Shown here in pieces: positions 1 to 10,230 of a DNA stretch of 64,000 nucleotides. This DNA is from Asterella californica. Lineage: Eukaryota > Streptophyta > Marchantiopsida > Marchantiales > Aytoniaceae. The notes under the pieces are model-generated. The model was not told the origin of the DNA, did no database searches, and saw nothing but the letters and a program-made list of their open reading frames with translations. Numbering within the stretch: position 1 is the first letter of the stretch; each line of letters starts with the position of its first letter. The DNA is taken from contig JAYKYS010000018.1 in NCBI GenBank assembly GCA_036924285.1, positions 3,534,001 through 3,598,000 on the forward strand. The letters run 5' to 3'. The translations under genes and the position numbers were made by a program.

Positions 1-172
1 TTCTCATCTTCCGGGGTGGAAGACTCCTCATGGCAGGAGCGGCTCTCTTCTTTGCGCTTCCTCGCATCGCAACAGGAGCACCCATCCATCCTTCATCTTT
101 TGGAGTCTTCGGAAGACTCTCAGGCGTTGCAGAAGCAATCTTCTGCTCCGATCGGGTACTCAGCAGGTCTTC

Positions 173-1073
173 TTACGAGTCGGACTCCGATCCTGAGTGA
201 ATGAGGGAGATGGGTGTCCTCGGTACACTTCTGGGATCCATCTTCCTCAGTGGCATGGCGTCTTCCGACCCACTAGACTCATCTTCCCTCACCAGAAGCG
301 TCTTCTGGTGAGAGCCGGGCCTCAGCTGTGGCATCAGAGTGGGAGGGGGCGTTGCTGCTGTCTCTCGGTCATCGTCTTTCGATGTCTCCTCCTTCACCTC
401 CTGTCGCTCCGTTGGCCCATACACTGCCAGCTGATCTTCCCTAAGATCCCTCATGGCTACATACAAGTAGCAGAGGAAGGGCGTCAGGTGTCCTCCCGCC
501 GGGGTACCCAAGTATGCTAGCTCCGTCTGTACGTAGTTGTGGATGTACGCGTCCTAATAGATGGGCACTCTGTCATCCCACGCTGATTCCAAGAACTCCA
601 CGTCCTGATCTCCTAAGTACCTTGTCTTCTGCGCTTTCCCCTTGGGAAAGAGATGCAGAATAACTTCGCCAGGAGGCGCTTCTTCGGCTCCCGGTAAGAT
701 TCTATCTTCCAACCGTTCCTCCCCTGTCTGTCTTCCACGAAAAGGCAGGTGGTGCTCCCAGACGCATGCCACGAACTCACGATCCTAGGCAAGATCTTCT
801 TCTCGTACCAATATCCTCGATTCTCGGACTCAGGCCTGTGAAACGTCTTACGCCACCAGTCTTCAGTCCAGGAAGACGGTCTTCCCTGAGCTACTCCTGC
901 CTTCGCAGGTACACGGTTACGCGGTGGTAACGCTGTCCACACCTCCTCCAGAAGCCCTTGATCTGCGAGGCTCCTATCTCACAGGAAGAAGTCGAGACCC
1001 AACTCCTTGAGGAAAGGAGTGGCCTCGGTCAATTCTGCCGCTGGTAACACCAAGTCCCGCGGATGCATCGACA
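173..1073 (-). pseudogene. Repeat-encoded ORF remnant beginning MSMHPR
   Basis: Reading the minus strand from about 1073, a frame begins MSMHPRDLVLPAAEL and continues to ELGLDFFL before a stop near 978. The counterpart at 44618-44719 reads MSMHPRRLVLPPTEL and ends ELGLDFFTWN, so this start is conserved between copies. After the stop, homologous DNA continues into further open stretches at 613-942 (with SSWHASGSTTCLFVEDRQGR), 554-772 (ending WDDRVPIY) and 173-511 (with LTPFLCYLYVAMRDL, then an acidic Ser-rich tail). These lie in different frames, so the ORF is broken by a stop and probably frameshifts. From memory it resembles repetitive hypothetical proteins of liverworts. No enzymatic motif is visible and the function is unknown. 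Confidence 0.4.
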
Positions 1074-1869
1074 TACCTGGAAGATCTGTTGCACTAAACC
1101 ACAAGCACCTACTATGAGCTGAAGGCTCAGTCCTTTCCGAATGCCCACAGTCTAGCTTCTACTTCTCAGAAGACGAAACTAGTCTTCCAGAAGACAGCTA
1201 CTCCGTCTTCCGGGATTCTAACAGTACTTCCTAGATAGCTCTCGTCTTCCGAGCTATATCTAAACAATCCTATCTAAGCAAGGCCTCGCATGGATTACCA
1301 AGAAGACAACCCACCTTGCATTACATCCAACTTCCTATCAGAAGATACAAGATATGTGAGAAGTAGAGTATAAGAAAGGTTCAGAAGATGGTTGCGAGCT
1401 CCTGCGGTGACAGTGGCCTCTGGGAAGACACTCGGGACAGCTTCCGATTCAATGTCTTTCTCGGAAGACTTCCCGAAGTCAGATTTCCCTTCACTGGTCT
1501 CACCTGTCTTCTTCTTCCTACGCGCAATCTATCCTCACAACAGACTCAAGACAACTGCACTCTGTTCTTCTGACTTCCCACCTCTCATACGCACTCAGAA
1601 GAAGCTTGCTGCATGATGGGAAGACATGACCCTCGACCATTCCCTCCAGATTCTGCCAGCAAGACTTCTCACAACTCTCTTCTAAGTTCGGGAAGAAGAA
1701 GGAACGGCTGCTATGGATCTGACAGAAGAGACCCGAATGGACCTTCGCGTCTTCTCGCTCATTTTGTCAGCCTTCCAGTCTTCTAGTCTCTCTAGGAAGA
1801 TGTGGAGTTGAGAAGCTTGGAAGACCGGGAGGCACAGGCCTAGTTCCCGACTTCCAACTTCTCGAAATA

Positions 1870-2910
1870 ACAAAACAACTCACCACACCTCTCAGGCTTC
1901 GTACCAAGTCTCTCTAAACACAAAAGCAAAGCAAATCCACTCTTGATACGAATTGTGTTCAGTCGACTTCCGAAGACGGTCTTCCGAAGACAGTCAAGTT
2001 TAAGAAGCGTCTTCCGAAGATGTTCTCATCTTCCGAATCGTCTTCTGTTCTAAGTTTCGGGGGTAGAGAGGTAGTAGGGTAGGGAAATTGATAGTTGGGG
2101 TCTCCAATTTGAGGACTAGGGGTAGGGAAGCTCGAATTGAGCTCGGGAAGAAGCAAGGAGATGTCTCGACAGAAATTGGGCAGCGCTTCCGCGCCCAATG
2201 TCTCCAATAGAAAGAATGGGGGGTGGGGTGTAATCGATCAGGCTGCCTGCACACAATCAAGGAAGCACGGGGAGGACCAGACAATGGTGAGAAGAAGTGG
2301 GAAGGGGAAAGAACAAGGGAAAGAACCTCTACAGTCTTCTTCGGCTCCCCGAGTTGCCTTCGACCTCCGCGCGCTTCTGGCTCTTGTCTTAGCTTCCAAT
2401 GCGACTCCTCTCGGCTGCGCCTACTGTCAATTTCGGTCCACACCTCGATTCCAACCTTCGCCTCTACTCGCCACTCTCCACTGTCAGCTTCTCGGAAGCT
2501 CCACAGAAACGCCTTCGCTCTCTCTGCTGTTTGTGCTCCCGTAATTCGATCTCACCCTTCGCCTAGCTGCCAACTTGTTCTCTCCTACCTCGATGTCCTC
2601 TCTCAATGCTAGCTCGCGAAGCTCACTCTCTCAATCGATCTTCTTCAAGCGCGCTGTGCTGCGGGAAGTTGAAATGCGCCTAATGTGCTTCCTCACGCAT
2701 CTTCCCCGCAGATTAGGGGTTCTCGACCTTGGGTGTCTTCCTGACCTACCTACCTATTCGGTGCGCCCCAGTAGGTACACCTACTGTCTTACCCGAAAAC
2801 TCGTGGTTGGTCCTTCGCGGTCGCTGTCTTCCGCCGTCTTCTCATCTTCCGCCGTCTTCCCGTCTTCTGAAGACGCAACTGGGAAGACGCTCTTCCGAAG
2901 ACGGTCGTCT
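1870..2910. other. About 1 kb insertion inside the GAAGAC repeat, absent from copy 2
   Basis: Copy 2 runs continuously from its match to position 2925 into its match to position 1862, so the intervening ~1 kb here is extra. Both flanks of the insert are the densest GAAGAC clusters in the window (about 1960-2050 and 2820-2915), while the middle (2050-2820) has few. The middle is GC-richer and carries short overlapping open frames on both strands with no recognisable domain. This could be a non-autonomous element with hexamer-rich ends, or sequence lost from copy 2. The boundaries are approximate. Confidence 0.4.
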
Positions 2911-3000
2911 TCCAAAGAAGTCAACTTCTTATTACAAACAGCTCTTAAGATCATCTTCCTGTTAAGGAAGACGTAACCTTAAGTAACAACGCTTCTTCAG

Positions 3001-3762
3001 TTATACAAACAAGTTATTATTCTTAAAAATTTCAAAGATTCGTGCATCCTGTAATTTGTGGGCACCACAACTGTATTCGTTCCTCGGGACCAAGTAAGTC
3101 CGCAGACAGTCCTGCAGCTCCTCCCAGGTACTCAACTCCGGCTTACCCTCGTTGGTCAGCTCGCGTTGATGGTTAATCAACCACTTCAAAGCATCCTCTC
3201 AAAATCTGCTGACTGTATAGACAAAACGTCCATTCTTCGAGTAGTGTTTTAAGTAGTTCTCCATGGACATCACCCAAAGTTCAAATTTATGGAGGGGCGA
3301 CAGCTCCCCATAATACTCCTGGGGTTATTCGGGTGATGGGGCCTTTCGGCGTCTATTTCTCTTCCTGGCGGCTGACCCTTCATTGCTGCTGCTGTCCGGA
3401 TCGTCATCATCGAACCCTCCTGAGTCACTCGAGTCATCTCTCGAGCTGCCTCCGTCCAGATCAGCGATCCCACTGCCTGCAGGAGTGGTGGAATCGGCTA
3501 GTCTGTTCGCAGCAGGCTGTGGGTTAGTGTTGGCAGGGGCGGGTCCGTCCACCATCCCAAAACGGCTCTTCAAACTCTGCAGGAACACCTTCACCTCGCG
3601 CAAGACCTTCCAGATATCTGAATTATCGGATTGACTCGCCGTAGTGTCACCACTCGGAGCTCTCGTGTTCAAGGTGGAAGAGTTCGCCGGGTGACTCACA
3701 TGCGGGTCGAGTGAAGTCGAGGTTCTTGACGCGGTCGATCGAGAGGCACAAACTTTTGTCAT
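3001..3762 (-). pseudogene. Retrotransposon gag-like ORF with two in-frame stops
   Basis: One minus-strand frame runs from ATG at 3762 to the stop at 3001. It is interrupted only by a TAA at about 3325 and a TGA near 3210. The first third is Ser/Thr/Asp-rich and low complexity, with a basic KRNRRRK patch. The second part reads like an LTR-retrotransposon capsid: FELWVMSMENYLKHY, then EDALKWLINHQREL and STWEELQDCLRTYLVPR, matching the usual gag pattern of an aromatic-rich helix followed by TWEEL...LRxxFxP. It ends in IFKNNNLFV exactly where the GAAGAC-rich sequence starts, so the capsid is truncated there. No protease or reverse transcriptase follows in the window. Confidence 0.5.
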
Positions 3763-4321
3763 GGATGGTGCGGTCCACCTCTTACTCTTGTAAATGCACT
3801 ATGCCATGACGAGAGTATAAACTATAATGGACAAGGACTCCAGGGAGAGTCCAGAACCCTATCCTTCACCACGAATGGGATGACGTGATGAGCGGATGAG
3901 CGGATGAGCGGCGGGAGGCGGAGCGGGGAGGGATGAGAGTGAAATCGCAGGGAGGGTTTGTGAGAGAGGGGAGGATGTTAGAGGGAGATATCGCAGGTTT
4001 TTTTTACATATTTTTCTTTGTTTTTTCTTTCTCTTTCTTTTGCACTTCGAATTAGTACATCTTGTAGAGGAATGAGTGAGTATTAAATAGTTTGTTTTTC
4101 TGAGATTTTAAGGTTACAGAGTATTTATTTTAAGATTTCTGGGAGATTTTGGAGAGATTTCTTGCCACATTTAGTGTATTTATTCTCTTTCTCTTTACAT
4201 ATCGGGGTTCAGGGTTCTTTTCCTTCTTCTCTTTTTCTTTTTCTTCTTTCTTTTCCTTCTTTTCTAGGAGATGTTTTTATTATGAGTATGATTTGATCGG
4301 ATATCGTTTTTTTCTCTAGCT
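3763..4321. other. Spacer with GATGAGCG microsatellite and pyrimidine-rich tract
   Basis: No gene is visible. Positions about 3890-3920 contain GATGAGCG-type tandem units, followed by a G-rich stretch. About 3995-4050 and 4200-4270 are T- and CTTT-rich tracts on the + strand. This may include the 5' leader of the minus-strand gag, but I could not identify an LTR end or a primer-binding site. Confidence 0.4.
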
Positions 4322-6655
4322 ATGGGTACTCTCTCTCCCATGAGATCGAGACTGATTCGAGACATACCATGTCCGGTGTGCAATCAGTTATTTACCTCGC
4401 CAGGGGTAAAATCTCATGTGGTCTACACGTGCAGTGATTATAGCACCGTTAGTTCTTCTTCCTGGAGTCCCTCCAGAGTTGTGGGAGTGGTTGAGAGCTC
4501 ACTCTGGCACTATTCTGAGTTTGTTCCAGACGAGTTTCTCTTGTCTACGTTTGTTCCATCGGTTACCTCGTGCTCTTCATGACGAGGTGAGACATGCATT
4601 CCGTTTATCCCTCGACATGTTGGCACGAAACACCAGGGACGAGGCGGCGTGGTTATTGTTTCTGTTACTTTCTCGTTGGTGCCTCCGTTATACATAGAGC
4701 TCATGGATGGCGGAGGATCTTTGACGGGTCTCGTTCCCTTCGTGCAATCGTTCTATGGTTCTTCCTCTTCTCTTTATTACCAACACGGTCCTACGATAGA
4801 GGGGGTTACAGTCATCAGCTCTGCTGCAGGACTCGCCAAGGAGATCTTTTGGGTGGACCTCTATTTGTCTTAGCTCACTATAGAACTCTCTTCGCCACCG
4901 CCTTGGCTGCTCCAAGTTGTGTCTTTCCATCTCTAGCTGATGATACGCACGTCGTAGATCCGGGAGACCAAGTCGGTGTTGTCTTTGATCACCTTGTCTC
5001 TCAATTGACCTTGGTGGGGTTGAGGACGAAGGTGTCAAAGTGCAAAGGCTTGGTCTCTCATAGGTATACCGTCGGACCTACAGCTCCCAGAGGAATTTGT
5101 TACCCCTACAGATGGTTTCCGCATCCTCGAAATACCCGTGGGTACAGAGGATTTTGTCTCTCGATTCTTCGATGTTGCTCTTGCGGAGGACGTTATGCAT
5201 ATCGAGGATCTCCCTATGTTAGAGGACCCACATGTTGCTTTTGATATCTTTTCCTCTTCCATAGTACGACGTCCTTGTTACTTATTCTGCACAATACCCA
5301 CATCTCCTATCTTCATCTCGCGTCTTAGAGAGTTTGATAGGAGGATCATGAGGGTGTTTGACGACATCATAGGACCGGGAACCTTTGACTGTGTGGCAGG
5401 ATCTCTCGCACGGAGGCATACATCTTTGTCAATATCATGTGGCGGAATGGGCTTATTATCCATGGAGGAGACTGCTTCGACTGCTTTTTTGGGTAGTTGG
5501 GCCCTCTCAGCACCTTGGCTCTGTGGTCGTTTCTCGTGCGAGATAGACTTATCCTGGAGAGCTATGTGACAGAGGTGGAAGATGGTTCTTATCCACTACA
5601 TATGTGTCTTCGTGAGACAAGAGATAGTTTGACTCTTGAGGCCTCACGTTACCTTACTTTCCGATGGATCTCACGGATTACAGTCTTCTCTGACAGGACT
5701 TCCAGCAGGTTCTCCATGCGCTCTTAGTGGATCCTTCCATCTCACGGGATACTAGAGCTCGACTTCGCTCTTGTTTGACAAGGGCGCATGCTCTTGACTC
5801 ATAGCTCGACCTTGCATTAGAGCGTTTTGACTTGCACCGACTATCTTCTCTACAGTGATGAGGTTCTGTCTAGGCTTGGTCCAGCTTGTTGCTTCGGCAC
5901 TGTCCACCTGTGAGTGCGGTTTCTCGCTCGACACCTCGAGTCGTCACCTTGCTCGATGTCCTCACGGTGGAGAGCGGATAGCCATCCACGATGCAATCAG
6001 AGACGTCGTGTTTGTCTTAGCACGGGAGAGCGGTCACATGACGTGGAGAGAGCGTTGGTACGCCCTTCAGACATGAGGATCAATGAGAACAGACCTGTAC
6101 AGGATGAGGGAGGATCAGGTCTCAGTGACTGATGTGGTTGTTACGGATCCGACACGAGACTCAGTGACGGCACATGTGATCACTCATCTCCCAGGATAGG
6201 TTGCAGGCGTGGCGGCAGCAACGAAGGTATCCAAGTATAGGGATATGCAAGTGAGACATCGCTTCATCCCCTTAGCCTTGGAGATATACGGATCGACAGC
6301 TTTGGAGTTCGATGTGTTTCTGTGAGAGTGCGCTAGAACTTACCATGAGAAACGCTAGAGGTACCACTTTCTCTTTTTTTCTGCATCATGTTTTTCAGGC
6401 AGCGGGTTTCCATTGCTCTACAGAGAGCTTTAGCAGGCACCATACACAGGAGAGCAATCGCAGTAGGCGATGCCTCTTCTGGTGCACCTGTTGTAGATAG
6501 AGGTCCTGACTTTTTGTTCTCCGACATTATAGGTACTTGCGATTTTAGAGCTACTGATAGGGTGGTTATTGCTTGGCCCTTCGGGTCCTTCTTTCCCTTG
6601 TAAGGCTTGATGGGGTCTTCCCATCAGTTGGCTATTCATTGGGTCGCGTTTTTCT
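4322..6655 (+). pseudogene. Degenerate reverse-transcriptase element (non-LTR-like), many frameshifts
   Basis: Pieces of one large protein appear in order across several frames. About 4340-4410 gives a CPVC zinc-finger-like start. Positions 4440-4700 give VPPELWEWLRAH and SFSCLRLFHRLPRALHDEVRHAF-type helices. About 4830-5060 gives RT motif B (QGD, then GGPLFVLAHYRTL) and motif C (LADDTHVVDP). Positions 5090-5540 give FRILEIPVGTEDFVSRF and the GPGTF...ARR...SISCGGMGLLS...AFLGSWAL block. Positions 5855-6000 give CECGFSLDT...CPHGGERIAIHDAIRD, a probable Cys/His module. Positions 6388-6540 give FFRQRVSIALQRAL...RRAIAVGDASSG. The segment between the N-terminal helices and motif B is too short for a complete RT palm, so there is an internal deletion. 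The same protein architecture is annotated as reverse-transcriptase domain protein in many plants. This copy is dead. Its tail (about 6535-6650) recurs at 22.2 kb. Confidence 0.65.
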
Positions 6656-6838
6656 CTCCCCACGGATAATGCGCGCTCATTTCCTTCTGACAGGGTCTTA
6701 GTGGCTGTGCGATGAAACGGATAAGGGAGCGCCACTTGAGGAATGGAATCACCGTACCCGAAACGGTACCATAATTCGCACAAAATCGACACATAGCGCA
6801 GGTTACAGGAACAGCTCACGTTAGCGGCATCAAGAAAG

Positions 6839-7561
6839 ATGAAAGCACTGAGCGTCGTTGCGACTAGTGTGGCTCCGTGTGCACCATCGCAGCATCAAGA
6901 TTCAAATCAGTCGGCTGTAGCAGGTTCTTGTAAAATCAGTTCCTTGACTGTGCACGAGCCATCGAGGGGTCAAAAGGCCAACAACGAGCAATCTAGAAGA
7001 GCATTTCTGTGTTTGCTCGGGGCAGTGAGTTTCTCTGCTGCAAGATGTGACCAAGCGTCCGCTTTTTCTCCTGGATTTTCCGGATTGAAGGATTGGTTGA
7101 AAGGGCAGAAGCAGAAGAACTCACAGTTTGTGCTGGCGCCCATCGATGCATCTCGAGACCGACTGAGTTCAGCTCTCCTGCTGTTAACTGAGGGTGCTCT
7201 CTCCAAGGAGGAAATTGACGAGGCTGGGAGGCTCGTAAAAGTTGCATCCCGAGACTGTATGCCAGCAGCGGATGGTTCATTGATAGGACTACAGAGTAAG
7301 ACGGGTGTCGAGGTCTGCACATTCAAGCTCGTACTGAAGAATGCCGCGTCGCTTCTCGCTGATGCCGATCCGCTCAAACTGAAAGCAGAGCAGAGTTTGC
7401 AAGCTTTGATAAGGTCATTTGTTATTCTCGATGAGCTTCTAGCTACAACTGCCAGTAGCGATTCAGTCGAGCGGGAGAGCATTACGAGAGCTTTAAGGGA
7501 CACATCTCTCGCCCTGGATAAGTTTGATTCCGGGATCCGCGCCTGTCTTGGAATTGCGTAA
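6839..7561 (+). CDS. Predicted thylakoid-lumen protein with Tat-type bipartite transit peptide
   Basis: This is an intact 240-residue single-exon ORF from ATG 6839 to TAA. Residues 1-50 are Ser/Ala-rich without a strong acidic bias, like a stromal transit peptide. Residues 52-58 read SRRAFLC, a twin-arginine signal, followed by a hydrophobic stretch to about 68 and an ASA site, so cleavage after Ala75 is likely. The predicted mature protein (76-240) is helical and mostly soluble, with IDASRDRLSSALLLL, VASRDCMPA and GVEVCTFKLVLKNAASLL blocks. I recall these from a conserved plant chloroplast protein of unknown role. It has two Cys in the conserved part. A precise function cannot be given. The upstream 180 bases abut the dead RT element, so the promoter or a 5' UTR exon may lie elsewhere or be very short. 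An AATAAA lies at 7563-7568, just after the stop. No close alternative start competes. Confidence 0.75.
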   Translation: MKALSVVATSVAPCAPSQHQDSNQSAVAGSCKISSLTVHEPSRGQKANNEQSRRAFLCLLGAVSFSAARCDQASAFSPGFSGLKDWLKGQKQKNSQFVLAPIDASRDRLSSALLLLTEGALSKEEIDEAGRLVKVASRDCMPAADGSLIGLQSKTGVEVCTFKLVLKNAASLLADADPLKLKAEQSLQALIRSFVILDELLATTASSDSVERESITRALRDTSLALDKFDSGIRACLGIA

Positions 7562-7687
7562 TAATAAAATGTAGCAAATTACTAGTCTCTTCACTGATGA
7601 CAATGCGAGAACGAGGTTTTAACTGTGCTTGGACGTGGGGAGCATAAGTGAGAAGTCATCCTGCTGAGATCAAACGAGAATCGTCTG

Positions 7688-7948
7688 TTAGAACCACCTT
7701 TCGAATTCCAAACTGGTGATTTTAGTCTTAGCTGCCTTAGTTACACCTTCGTTATATTCCTTGCCCATCCTTTCTGCACAGTTAGGCTCTTCGTGTCCTT
7801 CACGGAAACTCACATACGTCTTCCTGTGACTTTCGAGAAATCCTAATCCGTCCTTGATACGCAGTGGTAATGAATGCGTATGAGATCTTGCTAGTCTTGT
7901 TTTCCTCGGAAGCGCGATTGAACCTGATCCTTCCTCGTGGGGATGCAA
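7688..7948 (-). other. Possible terminal exon of an unrecognised minus-strand gene
   Basis: The open frame ends in TKITSLEFERWF and contains LRIKDGLGFLESHRKTYVSF. This looks more protein-like than most shadows here, with balanced composition and clustered aromatic and charged residues. I do not recognise the family. I found no convincing upstream exon on the minus strand between 7950 and 8350. It may be chance. Confidence 0.2.
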
Positions 7949-8218
7949 CTTTCATATTATGTTGTCGTCCCACTCTATTGAGGGTTTACGGATAGTAGAA
8001 GATCACGTCGTCAGCTCATTCCAGGTTCCAGTACCTCCCGAGTTTGCTGAGGTCTAGTTGTCCTCCAAAGTTGATTGAGCATGCACAAAGCAGTGCAGTC
8101 GTGCTCCTTCCAGTCACGTAGGCACACGACAAGCAAACGTGTATGTTTATTAGCATTATCTCCCATCAGACTTGACAGCGAGTAGCGGTAAGGTAGTGCT
8201 GAGAGTGCTAATTTACAG

Positions 8219-8348
8219 TTCAGAAGTCTAAGGTTTGAATTTTGGAGACTGAACTTTTTGCTCTCTCGTGTTGTTGCAGGTCGGTTCAGAAGTCTTGAGG
8301 TTTGAATCTTGGAGTGAACCATTTGCTCTCTCGTGTAGATGCAGGTCG
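8219..8348. repeat. 66-bp direct repeat, two copies
   Basis: The units start with TTCAGAAGTC at 8219 and 8285. Both contain AGGTTTGAAT, a TTGCTCTCTCGTGT block and end in GCAGGTCG. They differ by scattered substitutions and small indels. Confidence 0.85.
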
Positions 8349-8460
8349 TTGTTTTGAACTCTTGATGTTATTCTTGGTATCATTTATAAATTTTTCTTAT
8401 CGATTAGAACTTAGTTTCTTGATGTTCAGAAGGAGGTAGGAAGTAGCAAGTTATTAACTC

Positions 8461-8676
8461 ATATATATATATAGAGTTCACCGAAAACTGGTTTAACCTT
8501 GTTTCAATATATATATATCAATTATAACAACAAACGGTTAATGCTCATTTTTCAACCATATGTATATATATATATATATATATACTTTTCACCGAAAACT
8601 GCTCTAACCGTGTTTCAGTAAGTATATATATATATAAATTTTAACAACAAATGGAAATGTTCATTTTTCAACCATG
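8461..8676. repeat. ~112-bp direct repeat bordered by (TA)n tracts
   Basis: Two units each hold TTCACCGAAAACTG (at 8477 and 8588), a TA run, then AACAACAAA and TCATTTTTCAACCA. TA microsatellites up to about 22 bases separate them. This looks like a tandem duplication in AT-rich spacer. Confidence 0.8.
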
Positions 8677-8689
8677 TAACTCAGACCTT

Positions 8690-9914
8690 TATATCTCCAA
8701 AAATTACATGGCTTTTATAATTCAAAATTTGATACATAATGTTTCAATTTACATTACAATAACAAGTACAAGAATTAGTTGAAAAACTGTTTGATCTTAG
8801 TTGTGTCTCTTAAACTCTTTTTCGTGTTGTAGAATCACATCACTCGTACTCCAACAAATCAAAAGTAAGGATCCTTGGATCATTATAAGTCACTATAAAT
8901 TATGTCTTTAATTATCAAAATGATACAGAAATACATGAAATGCATATGATGGTATAGTTTAATTGGAAATTGAAAATTATCATGAAATTGAAGTTATTTT
9001 ATTTTATTTTTACGTTTGTCATTCCCACTTTGAGATAATTATTCTAAAAAATGTCCATTTAACATACTGGTCATTTTTACATTAATAAACCAAAAACTTC
9101 ATTCAAAACTTTTAACCAGTAAGTAAAACTAAAATAAAACCAAAGCTACAAAAGTATACGTATTCACTTCTAACTATATCTAAATTGATAACAATGCTAG
9201 TATATTGATTGAGAATCACGATGTTATCTATTATTTCTGTCTATTGGACATTATCACTCAATATTTTTACCAAACATTATAAAATATGCAGCAGGCTTTA
9301 CGGTGGATATTGAGTGATGATGTAAGACATAACCCGTCAAGATGTATAACATAGTTCGAATCACCTAAGACATACAACCTCAATCTCGTCATTGATAAGC
9401 ATGAAAGACTCTTGTAATACTTCTATCATCCAAAACATCTTATACAACATGATCACTGAAGAACTTTTTGATCATTCGTGTGATGTCCAAAAGAGCTTCA
9501 TCAAAGTCACATATCCCTTGTAGAAGCAAAGAATAGAACTCCTTTGGTTGAAATACATTGCAATGTCATGTTGTTGAGCTTTAATACGAATGTGTGTGTC
9601 ATCGATTGTTGGTCTTTGTACGTTTGGTAAGTCACTCTTTAGGTAGAAGTTAAAACTTAGCAAATACATGTGTCATTTGATCACCTCGTGGCCAATATAA
9701 GTATCGTTAGTCTAATATTTCAATAATGACAAAAACTATCTTTTATGTAATCTCATGAAATGTGTTTTTATCTTCAAAGTTATCACATAAAGTAGAACTT
9801 TGTGTTCAGTAACCAACCTAAGGTACTACAACGACCTTAATCTCAATTGGAACAACAATGCACAATCTAGTATCAAAATGTCTAAAGTGTGCTTGGTTGT
9901 TTATGATAGAAGTT
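8690..9914. other. AT-rich spacer, no gene seen
   Basis: The sequence is low in GC with frequent stops in all frames. I see no repeat structure, RNA gene or protein match I can support. Confidence 0.5.
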
Positions 9915-10230
9915 CACTTTGGATACATATTCACCCATGTACACTGCTTATGGGTAATATATATCCTACGAAAACTATAAAACGACGCTATTTGACAATT
10001 TCACTCCCGCACTTATACCTCCAGCAAGGCCCCAGCTAGCTCTTCACTTATGGGTTCTGTCTGGGTCGATTTGCTACTCCCGGAGAGGTTAACATTTAAC
10101 ATTTATAAATAATTTTAATTTTTTATTATAACTTATTATAGCTTATTTTTATAACACTTATACGTTTTCTGATAAGAGAAAACGAAATTCACGGTACAAG
10201 GTCGTTTGGGATGCGTATTATCCTTACGTG
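9915..10230 (-). repeat. Dispersed ~300 bp repeat, copy A (inverted)
   Basis: The complement aligns with copies B (12316-12642) and C (20978-21251). Shared blocks in order are ACCTTGTACxGTGAATTT, TCTTATCAGAAAA, GTxTAAGTGTTATAA, an A/T run ending GTTAAC, AACCCATAAGTGAAGAG, GxGGTATAAGT and a final GTGTACATGGGTGAATAT. There is no coding capacity. It is probably a non-autonomous element or a solo terminal repeat. Confidence 0.6.

Larger units (their letters stand above)
1..3045 (-). mobile_element. GAAGAC-saturated dispersed repeat, copy 1
   Basis: This block is packed with the hexamer GAAGAC and its complement GTCTTC. I counted about 40 by eye in 3 kb, where random sequence would give one or two. 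Many sit in near-palindromes such as GTCTTCCGAAGAC. A second copy lies inverted at 43.75-44.76 kb, and the two align well over roughly 978-1862 and 2900-3000, with a weaker match to about 3045. On the minus strand the order is gag-like ORF (3762-3001), GAAGAC-rich stretch, then an ORF starting MSMHPR near 1073 that runs toward the window edge. The shared order in two places says this is a mobile or amplified unit. I see no terminal repeats that set its ends, and its class is unknown. The left end lies outside the window. Confidence 0.6.

Noticed and set aside
6970..7503. 177-codon antisense ORF over the lumen-protein gene
   Set aside because: Mirror frame of a real coding region; no motif.
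9340..9375. GTTCGAATCACC as a tRNA B box
   Set aside because: No acceptor or anticodon stem could be formed around it.
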